From Telopea speciosissima (lineage: Eukaryota; Streptophyta; Magnoliopsida; Proteales; Proteaceae): DNA of 64,000 nt. Position 1 is the first letter of the stretch, and each line of letters opens with the position of its first letter. Where the stretch lies: the NCBI RefSeq assembly GCF_018873765.1, contig NC_057922.1, positions 63,574,755-63,638,754 on the forward strand, read 5' to 3'. The translations under genes and the position numbers were made by a program. Below are positions 1 through 12,001 of the stretch, piece after piece. Under the pieces are notes generated by a model, which saw only the letters and a list, made by a program, of their open reading frames with translations, made no database searches and was not told where the DNA came from.

Positions 1-96
1 AAATGTTAGAATCTGTTTGTTCTTCGCTGTAATTGAGAATTGGAATTGTGCTTTTTTGTTAATTATATCTCTTTTCATCTTTCGTTCGTTTCACAG

Positions 97-171
97 CAAC
101 ATTTGGAAGATAAACATCTCAGTCGCTTCCTTGAAGCCGAAGCTAATGTCTATACTCCTGAATCCTCCTGA
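97..171 (+). CDS. Last exon of a TRIAP1/MDM35-like protein gene (partial)
   Basis: A pyrimidine-rich stretch ending in cacag at 96 is followed by an open frame that reads QHLEDKHLSRFLEAEANVY and ends with TGA at 169-171. The peptide resembles the C-terminal end of the small plant CHCH-type protein represented by Arabidopsis At4g33100, a homologue of TRIAP1/Mdm35, which acts in the mitochondrial intermembrane space in phospholipid transfer. The cysteine motifs would lie in upstream exons outside the window, so the call rests on 24 residues plus context. The gene is tail-to-tail with the CNMT-like gene; in Arabidopsis At4g33100 also sits beside CNMT-like genes. Gene identity is moderately sure; that this is a terminal exon is likely. 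Confidence 0.6.
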   Translation, partial: QHLEDKHLSRFLEAEANVYTPESS

Positions 172-1163
172 CTGACCCCAGATGAGATGATTCTATTTCT
201 ACCCAGGCAGCACTATTGATGAATGATATGCCGCTTCTTCCCATAAAATATCGCAGGCGCTCCTTCGATTTAATCTGTTTTGCCCTACTTCTTGTTCTTA
301 ACTTTTAAGTTTTTTTCTCGGAGTTTTCTTAGCTTTGGAGGAATCAAGGAAGGAGTAAAGAATCAGGAATGGAGTTCCTTTAATGCCCTTCCTGCCATGG
401 TTAGTCCTCTTGAAACTGATCAAAGTGTATCGAATTAAGCTTGTGAAGCAGCATATTCTGAAACTCCAACAAATGTTATTATATAAAAGGATAACTGATA
501 CATGAAACCAGAGGATTAGAAAAATTCTTGTGGATTTGCTTTTGTGGATCTGTAGAACAAAAGATCTAAATTTTATACTGTAATTCTCTTATCCTGCTCA
601 ACTATTGAAATGAAATACATCCCAATCTCACGCCACGGTTCAGAATATCAGAATTATATCATGTAACCCAAATCGACCGCAGGCGATCCCTATTCCGGCT
701 GCTCCAATCCAGTGAGTTTAGGCCTTTTTCGCCAATTATTTCCGAGATTACTTATGATTTTTTTGCAGAATATGACCATTTATCCCCAATTCCGATGAAT
801 CGAAACATGAGTTGCTGATGGCAGAATTGAATCTAATGAAGTGAAAGAGAACCATGGGAGGTGTCTGAATTTCCTTCCAGGGACATGAGATGAGTGTGTA
901 ATCTAGGATAAGAAATGGGCCTTTCATTATTTCATTGTTTGAACCAACCAACTAAAACAGAAATTTCACAATTTCATAATGGCAGTTACCAACTATTCTG
1001 GTTATTCCTGCATCACAAATCACTCTAGGGTAGGTAGCATGAAATATCTTTTGACATGGTTTCAACAAAACAATGAATTTTTTCAAAGCTCTGGTATTTT
1101 GTATCTTAGCCACCCAACTAAAACAGAGATAGAAGAGGGCAGTGTGAGTGTATGAGACGCCCT
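172..1163. other. Convergent intergenic spacer and 3' UTRs
   Basis: This stretch separates two convergent genes. It should contain the 3' UTRs of the TRIAP1-like gene and, on the other strand, of the CNMT-like gene. I see no further coding exon, repeat or RNA gene; the short open frames here have no recognisable motif. Confidence 0.5.
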
Positions 1164-4100
1164 TCATTTCTTCTTGAATAGGTAATGTGCAACCATCCAT
1201 TCTTCTCCGTTGTTATAACCGAAAAGCTCTGCCACCGAGATGAAGAATGTCCGCCAGTATGCAGTCCACTTAACAGCTGAATCTTTGTCATAAGTTGACT
1301 CCATTATTGGACTGATAGAGGTCATGTTCTGGTCCATTCTCTTAAGCCACTCCTCACTGTAAGACATCATGGCATCAGCTATACTTTTAAAAAATTGGAT
1401 AGCAACAATATTTGAGAACATGAATGGAGATTTCAACTTATTGCACTGTTAGATTGAATGGTCCAATTCAATCATTAATCAAAAATAAAAAATCTCTCCT
1501 GTTAAAAGGAAAATTCTTAGTACACAAGGATTAATGCTTAGGCAGCCATGCATGGCCAATATCTACTGTATGGGCAGGATCCCAGCCATCTGTATCCCAA
1601 GCTCAAGATTATAAGTTGAAAGACCAAATATACAGAGGGAAAAGAATTGGGGCCCGTCTTACTAAAAGCTAAAGCTCACAGTTAGTGATAACCCCACCAA
1701 CTTTGTTTGAACCATTCCTAACCCCTTCTTGTAGAATGACATGTGGAAGGGGCTTGATTGCTCAAGAGAAACTACATGGCAATACAAGTAGTTTATAATG
1801 TTAAAGATAATATCCCCAAAAGATGGTATTAAAAAGAAAATTTGTTGCGACTGCATGTCTGTCATTCCCCTTCTAACAGAAGGGGTTAGGACTTGGGAAT
1901 ACATCAAAACTGAGGCAGTCAGGCCCTACTCTTTCAAACTCATGTATGCTGTGAGCACTATGCCCTTACCTGGTTCGTGCATAATGTGTCCCATTTACAA
2001 GCCAATGGTCAACAATAGAAACATCATCCTGCATGATAAATGCTTCATTATTACTGATTAAATAAGATATAAAGGGGCAGGTGAGGAAAGAAAAACCATA
2101 AGATGCTTAGGGATAGAGATTATCCATATTGTAGGGTTCACTTAAAGACCAGCAACACCACTGTTTAGTTTCCATGCAAAATCAAAATATTTATAAAGCT
2201 TAGGGGATGAGAAAGCTACTACATGGAAAACTTCTTACGACACCTGGAAATAAAGAAGTAAGTTTGCAGAAGGCATTGTCCCTCCAGTGAAGAAGTATCT
2301 GGTGATCCAGTCATCTTCATTTTTGTCCTGTATGAGTTGAAAGGGTAAATAGTTTCATAATTACTAGAGCAAAGAGAATTATAAATTTAACATTCAAATA
2401 TTTAATGAAAATAAACAGAATGAAGATTGAAGTCAAAATAAAAACATGGTGACAATGAAACACCTCTATATATATATATATATAAAAGAATTGCATCTAT
2501 GTTGATGTAAGAGTCAGAATCTGAATAGGACATAAGTTGTTGAGCAAAATTTCAGTTGAAAATTTATCAGTTACTGAAAGAGATATAAGTAATAATGTCT
2601 ATCCATGTGCCACCATATGTTCTGTGCCATTTCATAATCAAACTATGCATACCTCAAAGTGGTAAGCAAATGCTTTGTGGCAGAAGTAATGTATGAAAAG
2701 AAGGCTGTCCTGCTTCATCCACTTTGATATTTTCTTAAGGAGCTCCTGGTAGTTCTTCATGTGCTGCATCAAAGGACAAAAATAATGTTGAAAAAACAAT
2801 ATCAACAAACTTCAGAAGCATGGTAAGGCTCAAGATATTTCTTACTTCAAACATTTCTATGGATAAAACTCTATCGAAAGAGGCCTCCATTTCATACGTG
2901 CTAATGTCTCCAACAATGATGTCAACATTCTGCAGCTGCAGTTCCCTGTACGAGTTAAAGGTATGCAGTTCAGTGGGTGAAAATAGTTTAAATTTAAACC
3001 TAGGTCAGTTAAGCAGCTAAACAAGTTAGCCTTGGAGAAGCAGGGCAGGGATGGGGGGGGGGGGGGTAAAATGGACTAGAGTGTTTGCACCATCCCAGGA
3101 TCCCCATACTGGAAAGAATGCAAAATAGATACTGCAGTGTATCCATTCCCAAATATGTACTTTAAGCATTGAAGGAAAAGGTGCAAGTGTTTTATTTGCC
3201 TTAAGGCATGTTTGGTAAGTGAGTGTTCATCAATTCCAACAGAAACAAATTGAAAGGCACATCCCTTGAAAACTGACAAGAATAAGTATGAAGTCGTAAG
3301 ATATTTTGATATTTGATGTGTGACCATCAAACCCAATTTAATTGGATTAAATTAATTAATTATATTTTCATTATGTGGTTGTTATAATTGTTTATTTTGT
3401 GCAACTGCCCAATATGTTCCGTTATTTGTTCTCAACTATGGACAAACTTGGGCACTTTGTTCTAGGATTGGCATATTGTATTATTCCTCAATGGAGATTG
3501 ATTGGAAATATAAATGTGGGCACTTTAATGTGTTGAACATTGATCCACAGAAATTCCTGAATGGTTGACCGCCAGTTGTGTTTGGTAATAGGAATTTCTA
3601 GTTGTTACTTTTTCCCTTACTTGAGAGGCACTTACTGTTACATTTTTGTTTTGTGCATCTGTGGTGTGCTAATGGTTGATGTCTACCAACAAGATTGACT
3701 ACACATCGGCCGCTCAGCATACACGATGTAAATGGTGTTGGGGTTGATACTCAATAAGGTTTCCACTGCCGGTTTAGGGAGAACATCCAAGTTAGAGTTG
3801 TCAGACTGTTACTGGTCGAAATCCAAGACTTGGTAATTGTTTTGTAAAGTGTTTGCAAAAGGTGTTTTATTTTATTATATTAAATAAATTATATTTAAAA
3901 AGTGTTTTCAAATATGTTTGTGCCTAGTCACTAGTCTTGACATTCTTAGATTTATGTACAATGGATTTCTTACATAACGGTGATTTTCTTTCATGTTTTG
4001 CTATGTCCATTGTGGGTGTCAGTGATGTGGGGGAGAAACTGTAATGAAACTTTCTAACATTGGGGGTTTTCAGGATACGCATTTTATAGTATCGTCTTTT

Positions 4101-6997
4101 AGTGCAATTAAGGACAACTTAAAGGCTAACCTTTAGGATCACACCACTTGGCACGATCTAGTCCATTAGATTGTAATCTCCTAACCTAGCTTTTTCTATT
4201 TAAGAGAAGCTTCGTTGAAACCCTGACTACACTGCACATAATGGCACAGCACAAAAGAAGAGAAAATTGAAGAGAAAAAGAGTATTCTGCCTCTTCAAGC
4301 AAGGGTTTTGACCGTTGGAGGTGGTGCAGTTGACGGAGATCGTAACCTCATGTTGCATCCCTTTGGAGGAGCACACCACTTGTGTGTTCTAGGTAAACTA
4401 CAAACCCTATTCGGATTTGTTATTACATGTATTCATCGAGATCATTGGCTATGAAATTTTTGTATTGGATATTGAATCGAATCATTTCCGCCGCCACCTT
4501 CAAGTGGTATGAGAGCCATGCTCATGGATGAAGACATGAATCTGATCATTTTTGTGCCATGAATAACTCTGTTTTTATTAGGGTTTTTGTCGCTTTGATC
4601 ATATATGCTTTTTCTCTTCTTAATTTTCTGTTTTGAACAAGTTGACAACCCATGGGGGCTGTTGAATGAAGAGAAACTGAGAAAAGGTAGAGAGTAAGAG
4701 AGAGAGAGAGAATAAAAAAAAGAGGGTTCCGAAGGGGGGAGGGGCTCTCAGCCATGGTGGCTTGGGCTCCCTCCCTGGCTGCAGGCAGCAGGCTTCACGG
4801 GCTTGCTGCCGTGGCCTGTGAACAAAACAAAATAAAAAAAAAAAAAAGAAGAGGGGAGGTTGAGGGTGGACAGCAGCCGTGGGCTGCTGCCTGCCATGGC
4901 CGAGAGAACTTTGGAGTGCTTGGCGGCGGTAGCAGCACCATGGGGGTTCTTCGGTTGTTCATGGTGGTGGTCCCACTTCATGTGGTCGGCTGGCCACCAC
5001 TTGACTTCACCGCCATCTACTTCTTCCTCCTCCTTTACTGCTTTTGCATGGTGGTGTTCATGTTGTTCTCTTGAAGCTCCATTAATGGAGTTCTTAAGCC
5101 TAGTATGAAGCTATGTTAATGGTCATGTGAACCAAATGGGAAACTAAGAGTTGCATTCCAATTGTTAGCAAGTTTCCTATTTAGTCAATGATTTGATTCC
5201 TTCAGTTAGCCAAGTAACATAATTAGACGATAATAAAAGAGTTTGATTATATTTTTAATTGTGGATAACTTATTGGCCAATGCTTGGACTTTAGTAGTCT
5301 AATCCAATTAGGTAAGTGACTTAGTCAAAGGATAGATTTTACATTATAATTTTAATTGTTAAAATAAATAATGGATTTGGGTCAAACCCAAACCGGTTTT
5401 GGATTTGGGTATTGATCCAAATCGGTTATGGGCGTTGGGCATGGGCATATGGGGTTGGATATTAGGTTTTCGATCACATTATGGGTCAAACCGGTTTAGA
5501 ACCGGTTCAAACCCCAACTGGACAGAGCACAAGTATCATCAATGCAACATATAACTGGATGCGACATACCTGCCCCGCTCATCTATATATGCTTTTTGCG
5601 TTGTTGAATTGCAAATCCCTGTGACCCTGCAGTTAGCATATTTTTTAGCAATATATAATGAAAGTGATCCCCAGCCACATCCAACATCAAGGATGGTTTG
5701 ACCATCTTTTATCTGTGCCCTCTCACAGTATAGCTCCAACATTGCTTTCTCAGCTTCCTCTAAGTCGTTTGACTTACCACTGAAGTAACAACAGCTGCAC
5801 AAGTTCATAGCTTCACCAAATGAGTGGAATTCATAACTAAACAATAGTATAAGCCTATCTGAATAGTACAGATCTTCTTGAGAAGTTAAAATAACATAAG
5901 AGCATAAAATTTAAGAAGAAATATTTTATTTTCGCAATTCTTGCTGTAATTGCAAGTTTTTAGCTGCCCTGCAATCTCAATATCTATATTAAAAACCATA
6001 CACAAAATTCTAGTCTTCTACTATTTAATGTCCTTTCACTTGCTAGTTCTGCTAAGATTTGCATATTTATGCTTCTTTGTTGGAGAAAGTGAGACTCTTT
6101 CCAGAATAAAAAGAAAAATATAGGCACACTAGTGGTCTGATTGGAACTGACATTCGTGATTCACCTTGATTCAGATGATAGTGGTTCTGTGTTTGAATAC
6201 TTACTTCCCCTGTGAAAATCGAGTATTCTTTATACAACACCACTGCACGCCGCTATCTATTGTTTCTTCAAATTAACACAAATAATAGATTGATATGACC
6301 AAAAAAAAAAACATAGAAGTCATGTAGAAATCAAAGTCACTTACCTGTATTTGAGATTCTTTCCTAGTACCAACTTGAAGAAGGAGGTAGGTAATTCATA
6401 ATGTTGGGACTTTGGTTTCTCTGTCTGGACAGCTATAGGCATATCTTTAAGAGCTGTAAAGAACCAATAATAATCCAGACATGTTAGATTTTTGTTTTAA
6501 AGAATAGCATACAATAGTAAGGAAAAATTCTAACAAATGCAATCTCCAACACAGCTACAGGCAAGTGTTTGTCATTACATATCTGAACTATAAGTTTCAG
6601 GAAATTAGTTACCCTCATAATTCACCATTTTTTTTTCTTTTGCCGGGGATGAGGTGGTGGGAAAGGGGGTAACCCCCTATTGGTGGTACAATCATCAAGA
6701 AAAAAATTTTAAGAGAATAAACATGTAATGTAACTAATTCAGAATTTATAACTTGTCATTGTTGACCTCTTTTGTGTTCCAAAAAAAAAAAAATTCTTTT
6801 ATTGTGTTAAAATGATTGTCTAATGTTTCTGAATCAACTTCGAAATGATATGTCCGATTCACTCTCTCTCTCTCTCTCTCTATAATTTCATCGCGGTTAA
6901 CATGATTTATACGATGAAGCAACTCCATAGTGTGATATCTTCTTCAATTCACATTGACAAATAAAATAAAATCAGGAAGCCTCATAATGTGTGTGAA

Positions 6998-7039
<42 letters not shown>

Positions 7040-7239
7040 AGAGAGAAATTACAGATAGCGAATTGAAGGAGATCAAAGAGCTGGATGGCAGAGGAAGGTT
7101 TGTAGCCAGAGCGGAGACGGCTGGCCAACAGCAGCCGCGTCAGCCTCCTTACCACCGCGTCCGGCAGGAGATTTCGCTCCAGAGAAGCCAACATCATCCG
7201 CACCGACGCTCCATACGGTACCTGTACCAACGCGTCCAT
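1164..7239 (-). CDS. (S)-coclaurine N-methyltransferase-like / cyclopropane-fatty-acid-synthase family protein, 8 exons
   Basis: Exons in coding order are 7239-7053, 6453-6345, 5794-5570, 2945-2846, 2763-2653, 2327-2244, 2028-1970 and 1356-1164. All junctions are GT-AG and phases agree, giving 1068 nt and 355 aa, the usual family length. The start [20 protein letters not shown] matches the family N-terminus. The SAM-binding motif [11 protein letters not shown], lies near residues 134-143; [20 protein letters not shown] and the C-terminal [20 protein letters not shown] are also family hallmarks. The protein is a SAM-dependent methyltransferase. In alkaloid plants close relatives N-methylate coclaurine; most angiosperms keep such a gene without a proven substrate, so the substrate here is unknown. 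Intron 3 (2946-5569) is swollen by an LTR-element remnant. Intron 1 opens with a long CT/GA repeat. No broken frame was seen. Confidence 0.93.
3337..5520 (+). mobile_element. LTR retrotransposon remnant inside intron 3 of the CNMT-like gene
   Basis: An LTR-like block runs from about 4040 (TGTAATG) to 4502 (CTTCA). It is preceded by a purine run (tgggggaga, 4027-4035) that fits a polypurine tract and is followed two bases later by tggtatgagagc (4505-4516), which fits a methionine-initiator tRNA primer site. The left part (about 3337-4039) would be 3' internal sequence and the right part (4505 to about 5130) leader sequence, so internal sequence lies on both sides of one LTR. No coding domains are recognisable; it is an old, broken fossil. 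The Copia group is likely from LTR size, but unproven. The outer limits are approximate. Confidence 0.45.
7004..7031. repeat. (GA)n microsatellite in intron 1 of the CNMT-like gene
   Basis: An uninterrupted GA dinucleotide run lies just downstream (gene sense) of the first exon, continuing as imperfect GA-rich sequence to about 7047. A shorter CT run sits at about 6860-6881 in the same intron. Such tracts are common near plant 5' ends. Confidence 0.8.
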
Positions 7240-7736
7240 ACTGACTGATCTCTCTCTTTCTCTCTCTGTTTGGGAATTGGGAATTGGGATTTGGGAAGGA
7301 GGAGATTGGTTGTTCTTTCACCTTCTTGTTCTGTCCAAACGATGTTGGTAATGCAAGTCACTACAAGTGGGGATAGATCTGACCCCTCCATGGGACGTGG
7401 GTCCCATACCTTAGAAGCGGGTTTCATATGCCCATAAAGGGTTCAGATCTATCCCCACTCATCCCCATGTGGGTAGTAGATCTGAATTCTTACGGTACTA
7501 GTTGGTTGTTGGACATTGGGACTTTCGGGTCAAGGCGAGTAATTTTACGGTTTTATCCCTCCCCCTTTTACTAGGAATGGTTTTCACTCTTCATTGACCA
7601 TGGTACTAATGCTGAGTTTCCCAAAGGCTCAAAGCCATGACTTTGCCCAAACAAGTTTTTGGCCCTCACACATCCAATCCTTGCCCCACTCAAACAAGTT
7701 TTAGGCCCTCACCTTTCTTATCTGAATCATTGAAAC
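7240..7736. other. 5' flank of the CNMT-like gene
   Basis: This is the upstream (promoter-side) region of the minus-strand CNMT-like gene. It starts with the short CT-rich leader (7240-7270 on the plus strand) and then becomes unremarkable. A near-palindromic pair of bgroups around gatctgaaccc/gatctgac (7375-7490) is present. No TATA box was assigned with confidence. Confidence 0.35.
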
Positions 7737-8168
7737 TAGGGATGTAAATGGATAACCGAAATCCGAATCCGAATTCGCATCCGTATTCGTTTAGGGGCAT
7801 CCGTATTCGTTTAGAGATATCCGAAAAATAATCCGAATACTCTGATTAAAATCCGTCCGAAAAAAAATCCGAATACTTAATAATAAAAAATTAAGTAAAT
7901 AATGATTTTTAGGGTTTTTGAAGATTAAACAAGTTCTAGAATATGATGAAAAGAGAATCATGATCTAAGAGATATGGATTAAGAGAGAATTGTATCCGCT
8001 AGGGGAGGAAGGTCCGGTTACACAAGGCGGATATGTAAACGGATGGTCGAAAATCCAATCCGATCCGCATCCGAATCCGTTTAGAGGTATCCGTATTCGG
8101 CCAGGAAATATCCGCTCTGATCACATCCGATCCGTATCCGATCCGAATCCGATCCGTTTACATCCCTA
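7737..8168. mobile_element. hAT-type MITE with 8-bp TSD
   Basis: The element starts TAGGGATGTAAATGGAT and ends CGTTTACATCCCTA, an obvious terminal inverted repeat. It is flanked on both sides by the identical octamer ATTGAAAC (7729-7736 and 8169-8176), the TSD length of hAT transposons. The interior is rich in repeated ATCCGAAT/ATCCGTATTCG words and encodes nothing. It sits about 500 bp upstream of the first CNMT-like exon. Confidence 0.85.
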
Positions 8169-8188
8169 ATTGAAACCAGCCCTCTATC

Positions 8189-8363
8189 ATTATCACCTAC
8201 AATTCTGACACCCTCCAATTCCCTACAATCTCTCACATGGGAATGAAATGATCACTTACCCACTGCCTTGGGAAGTGTGTCCAGGCACTAGGTAAGTGGT
8301 CATTTCAGCTCCCATGTGAGGGATTGTAGGGGAATTGGAGGGTGTCAGAATTGTAGGAGATAA
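8189..8363. mobile_element. Foldback MITE with about 70-bp arms
   Basis: The left arm (ttatcacctacaattctgac, onward to about 8255) and the right arm (about 8300-8363) are near-perfect reverse complements around a short loop, so the whole unit can fold into one hairpin. A diverged relative lies at 13771-13926, showing that it is a dispersed family. Confidence 0.7.
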
Positions 8364-8657
8364 AAATTCTCTAGACCTGCCCCCCTTTTTCATATTTTTG
8401 TAGAGACTTCAACAATGTTGGTGAGTCTTTAGTTAGGAGGGCCTTGTCGTTAGCGAGTTTGACGGATTGACCAGTTTTCACTTCTTGGTTCCCAAGATCT
8501 TTGTAACTTGGAGGCCTCGGTCCACTCTTGCTTTGTTTTTCAATAAGTATATTTCCTTGCCAAAAAAAAAATAAAAAAAATTCATTGGTATAATTTTAAC
8601 TTAAAATGGTAGAGGAAGTAGCTAAAATTACAAAAGATGCAATATGTATTTTATATT
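8364..8657. other. Spacer with A-rich low-complexity tract
   Basis: Between the foldback MITE and the solo LTR I see no gene. The stretch from about 8400 to 8580 (agttaggaggg... to tcaataagta followed by an A-run) could be a short LINE 3' end with its tail at 8562-8580, but no domain is legible. Confidence 0.3.
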
Positions 8658-9218
8658 TGTTGCTGTCGGAATATCGCCTAATGATGTGGATGTCTTGCGA
8701 AGTAGCACAAACACTGAAGAAACCCAGAGTAGATTCTGAGGGGGGACTCTCCGACGCATAAGTCAATCTAGCACAACAGATAGAATTTGGTAAAGTGGGT
8801 ACGGAGAGAACAGTAAGAATTAGTGAGTTGTCAAATGATCGTACCTGGGTCTCTCCTTCCCCATTTATACTTGGAGCGGTTATTGAGCCGGTTGGATGAG
8901 TCCTTATGGCGGTTGGAATCTTTCAATGTTCAAATATCCCCATGTACGTGACAGAGTGAAGTCGTTCCTCCCCTAATTCAGGGGACGTGTCCCATGGTGG
9001 GAAGTTGATAGTTATTGCAGTCTAACTGTAGTGAGGCTATAAAGTGATGGTTTACCTCAACCATCTCTTGATCATGCGCTTACGAGGCTTCCTTGATCCG
9101 CAAGGAAGTCATGAGTCTTCAGTCATCTCCACTTGTCATCTCTTCATGTCATTGATATGTGTGGTGGGCCCATGCCATGTGTTCTATGATCATTGGCAAG
9201 CTATTTTTGGGTATATCA
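8658..9218. mobile_element. Solo LTR (561 bp) with 5-bp TSD
   Basis: The sequence starts TGTTGCTGTCGG and ends GGGTATATCA, so it has TG...CA ends. The pentamer ATATT precedes it (8653-8657) and follows it (9219-9223). That is the signature of an LTR element reduced to one LTR by recombination. A TATA-like catttatac near 8870 fits an LTR promoter. The family is unknown; no internal sequence remains. Confidence 0.8.
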
Positions 9219-9967
9219 ATATTCATCTAAATTTTATGATATTTTGATAATTTTAATAAATTTTGAAATCAAAGTTTGAACAATTTTCCTTGTTACTTTG
9301 GATTAAAATTTAACCATGCTGGACTAGCGAGGCAGACAAAGGACCCTGTATTTAATATTTCACATTTATGATGAAATTGAAATTGTACCAATGAGATGTT
9401 TGCCACTTTGCCTCATCCTTTTTATCACATGGGCTAAACCATGTATTGTCAACCTATCAAGTAGCAAATAGTGAAGCATTTTACTTTCACTAGGCATAGT
9501 GACACCTAGAAAAGACGCTTTTAGAAAATAACCTATAAATTTAACTTGCGGTTAAATATTAAATTTTCCTTCACCCTCTTCACCAATGGTGTTGTGAACC
9601 TAAAATTGAACTTTAAGTTCATAACTACCACCAAGCCACCCTTGTTGTTCATGCTCTAAAACACCCTTCTTCAAATCAGAGGGTCAAATAATGAGGTGAA
9701 TGGAGAGACTCTCTCTCTCTTCACCATGGGTGGAAAGAAGACGAAGAAGTTGCTGAAAAGACGTAAAAGATGAAAAATGGAAAAGGTTGCTTGTAAGGAC
9801 ACAAGGTTTTTTACATCATGAAAAGAGAGCAATAAATGCCCCAGAAGATTCGCGCCCAAGAAATAAACCGATGCATGCGTGAAAGGACAAGAGTTTGAAA
9901 TTGAAAAGGTGTCTTTTCATCTTCTCCTGCCCCAAGCAGCACACCTGATTGCCTAGTTCTAATATCA
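9219..9967. other. Non-coding stretch, possibly leader of the adjoining LTR element
   Basis: No protein or RNA gene is recognisable. The right end (about 9957-9967) resembles a degraded methionine-tRNA primer site next to the LTR at 9968-10307, so at least the last few hundred bases may be retroelement leader on the minus strand. Confidence 0.3.
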
Positions 9968-10307
9968 TGCAGAAAACCTAGGACCTGTAACCAGTAACTT
10001 TAGAGAGAAGAGAAAAAAGAGATTGAGGGTGAAGAAGAGAAGGGAAGCCGATTATGTTAGCTCTCAGTAACGTGAGAGTAGTCGGTTCTCCCTCTGTTTT
10101 ATTTATAATAGAATCAATAGAAAGTTACATTAGAAAAAGGAAACTAATTCCTTATCAGCCAAGGAGAGAAAATAGGAAACTAATCTAAGAAAGAAACTAA
10201 CTTAGACTAGGAAACTGACTCCTAACAATTAAAGACATAAAACAGGAGTCAATTAAAGACATAAAACAATAAAGAAAACCACAACAGACTCAACCATAAT
10301 AGGAACA
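9968..10307 (-). mobile_element. LTR flanked by internal sequence on both sides
   Basis: Read on the minus strand, a purine run (aggggg, 10310-10316 region) precedes an LTR that starts TGTTCCTATTATGG and ends TTTTCTGCA; it is followed directly by tgatattagaac, a diverged primer-site sequence. The 340-bp block thus has a polypurine tract on one side and a primer site on the other. This fits the middle LTR of a tandem or rearranged element, otherwise decayed. The block carries the TATA-like ttataaataaaa expected of an LTR. Confidence 0.5.
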
Positions 10308-11503
10308 CTCCCCCTATTGTGGTACACTTCTCAACAGAATGTTATTAGAAGTCTCACAAGACATAAATTCCATAAATACTGAAAAGAAATATTTAACTTG
10401 ACCAACCTAAAGCTAATGGTATAATATCAATGCATCGAGATACCATTTCAGTGGAATCCTAAAAATCCCAGCCATTCACAATTTGTATCACACAAAGCAG
10501 AAATGCATCGATCTTCGTTTCCTTTTTCTATGGTGTTATACTTTGTCTCAGTAATGTTTGCATAACTTACTGTTGTTCCTATGGATGTATTGTCATTGTT
10601 GGCAACACAATAAATGTGCTCATGTGGGTGCGTATATTCTAAGATTGTCTTCAGTTGTTGGACAATTGCTGTAGTGTTGTCATTGTTGGCAACAATGACG
10701 GTGTAAAGGTTGAAAGCATTACTTGCAAATTTATGGTGTACTAGAGTAGTATGCAGATTTCTTTCTATCCAAGCAACTCCTTTCTCTACAGCTAAAATCA
10801 TACCAGGTTTGGTCGCCCTAACCCTAATCGCAGCATTAGGTGTTCTATTTTTTCATTGTCATATTGAGCTCTACATATGTAGAAAACGAGTGACAGGAAA
10901 TGTTATGTTTTTCTTTTGTGTTGTTTCTTCATCTAGGCTTCGAATACAAAGAGAACCAGGGACCGCAAATACAAAACTAGGGAGTTCGGAAACTTCAAAC
11001 AGGGATCACCGAGAAATCCGTCGCCGTCTAAGATTTGACCTTCTGGGCCTGGTTCAATTCTCTCTATGATCGCAATGGGGAAGAAGACGATACTCTTCAT
11101 TTTATAAAACTCACATTTAACCATTTCAATTTGTGCAGAAATAAAACGAAGAAGAGTAATAGGGAGAAGGTTGCATACCTGGGCACTCCAAGTTCTAGTT
11201 ACGAGCGAAATAGGATTTGATAAATTTCATTGGATTTTCACGGATCAACAATTCTTGAAACTCATATTGGGAGTGAAGAACATGGGTAATCATGTTTCGC
11301 AAAATGTCATCTTGGGATGATTTTGACTCCGTTTCGTTCTTTGAGCACAGAAAAACGATCCATGGTTTCCAAATGCTTTATTCCATATTTCTGGTCCCAA
11401 ATGGAATAAAGAACAAGAAAAATGATCTTTGAGAGCGTTAGCAAATGGCCTTTTTATTATTATTTTTTCTCTTCTATTAATATGTGGGTTTATGTAAAGA
11501 AAT
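10308..11503. other. Unassigned region, no gene supported
   Basis: This stretch contains open frames up to 119 codons on both strands, none with a known domain. A near-repeat of gttggcaacaatga/gttggcaacacaat occurs at about 10595-10700. Part of it may be 3' internal sequence of the LTR element to its left. I cannot support a host gene. Confidence 0.35.
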
Positions 11504-12001
11504 TAAGGGTGTCAATCTGGAACCGTAACCGTATATCGAAATCGAAATCACCCGTGTAAAATCGTATCAAATCGCACCGTTGCAAAAATGGTATGGTACG
11601 ATATGGTCAAACGGTATTGATCATGGTACGGTACGATAACGGTTTTTATGGTCATACCATCGGTATGTATCGAAACCGTATCGTTTTACCGTAATCGTAC
11701 CATTTTGGGGTGTAAACATGTAAAAATGAAATCGTACCATTTTCGTACCATATGCATACCATTTTTATATTGTATATATACCATTTTCATATACATACCG
11801 TTTATAAAAATCAAATTTATACCATTTTTGTACTGTACATATATCATTTTCATACCGTACCAAAATCATACCATATATATATATTGTTTTTATACCATAT
11901 CGAAACCGTACTGTAGCGGTACAATTGCGGTATTGAAAATAAGATTCTTAAACAATACGGTACGGTATCGATATTGGGTACCGTACCGTTTGACAAGCCT
12001 A
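11504..12001. mobile_element. hAT-type MITE, AAGGGTGTCAA family, copy 1
   Basis: The left end TAAGGGTGTCAATC and the right end TTTGACAAGCCTA are inverted repeats. The flanks AAAGAAAT (11496-11503) and AAAGACAT (12002-12009) match at 7 of 8 positions, fitting a hAT TSD. The interior is built of repeated accgtatcg/ggtacggta words and codes for nothing. A second copy lies at 49803-50334. Confidence 0.75.

Noticed and set aside
1798-2061. 87-codon plus-strand frame
   Set aside because: It is antisense to a coding exon of the CNMT-like gene (1970-2028).
10448-10801. 117-codon minus-strand frame with repeated VANNDNT
   Set aside because: No known domain, no splice context and next to an LTR remnant; likely chance or element sequence.
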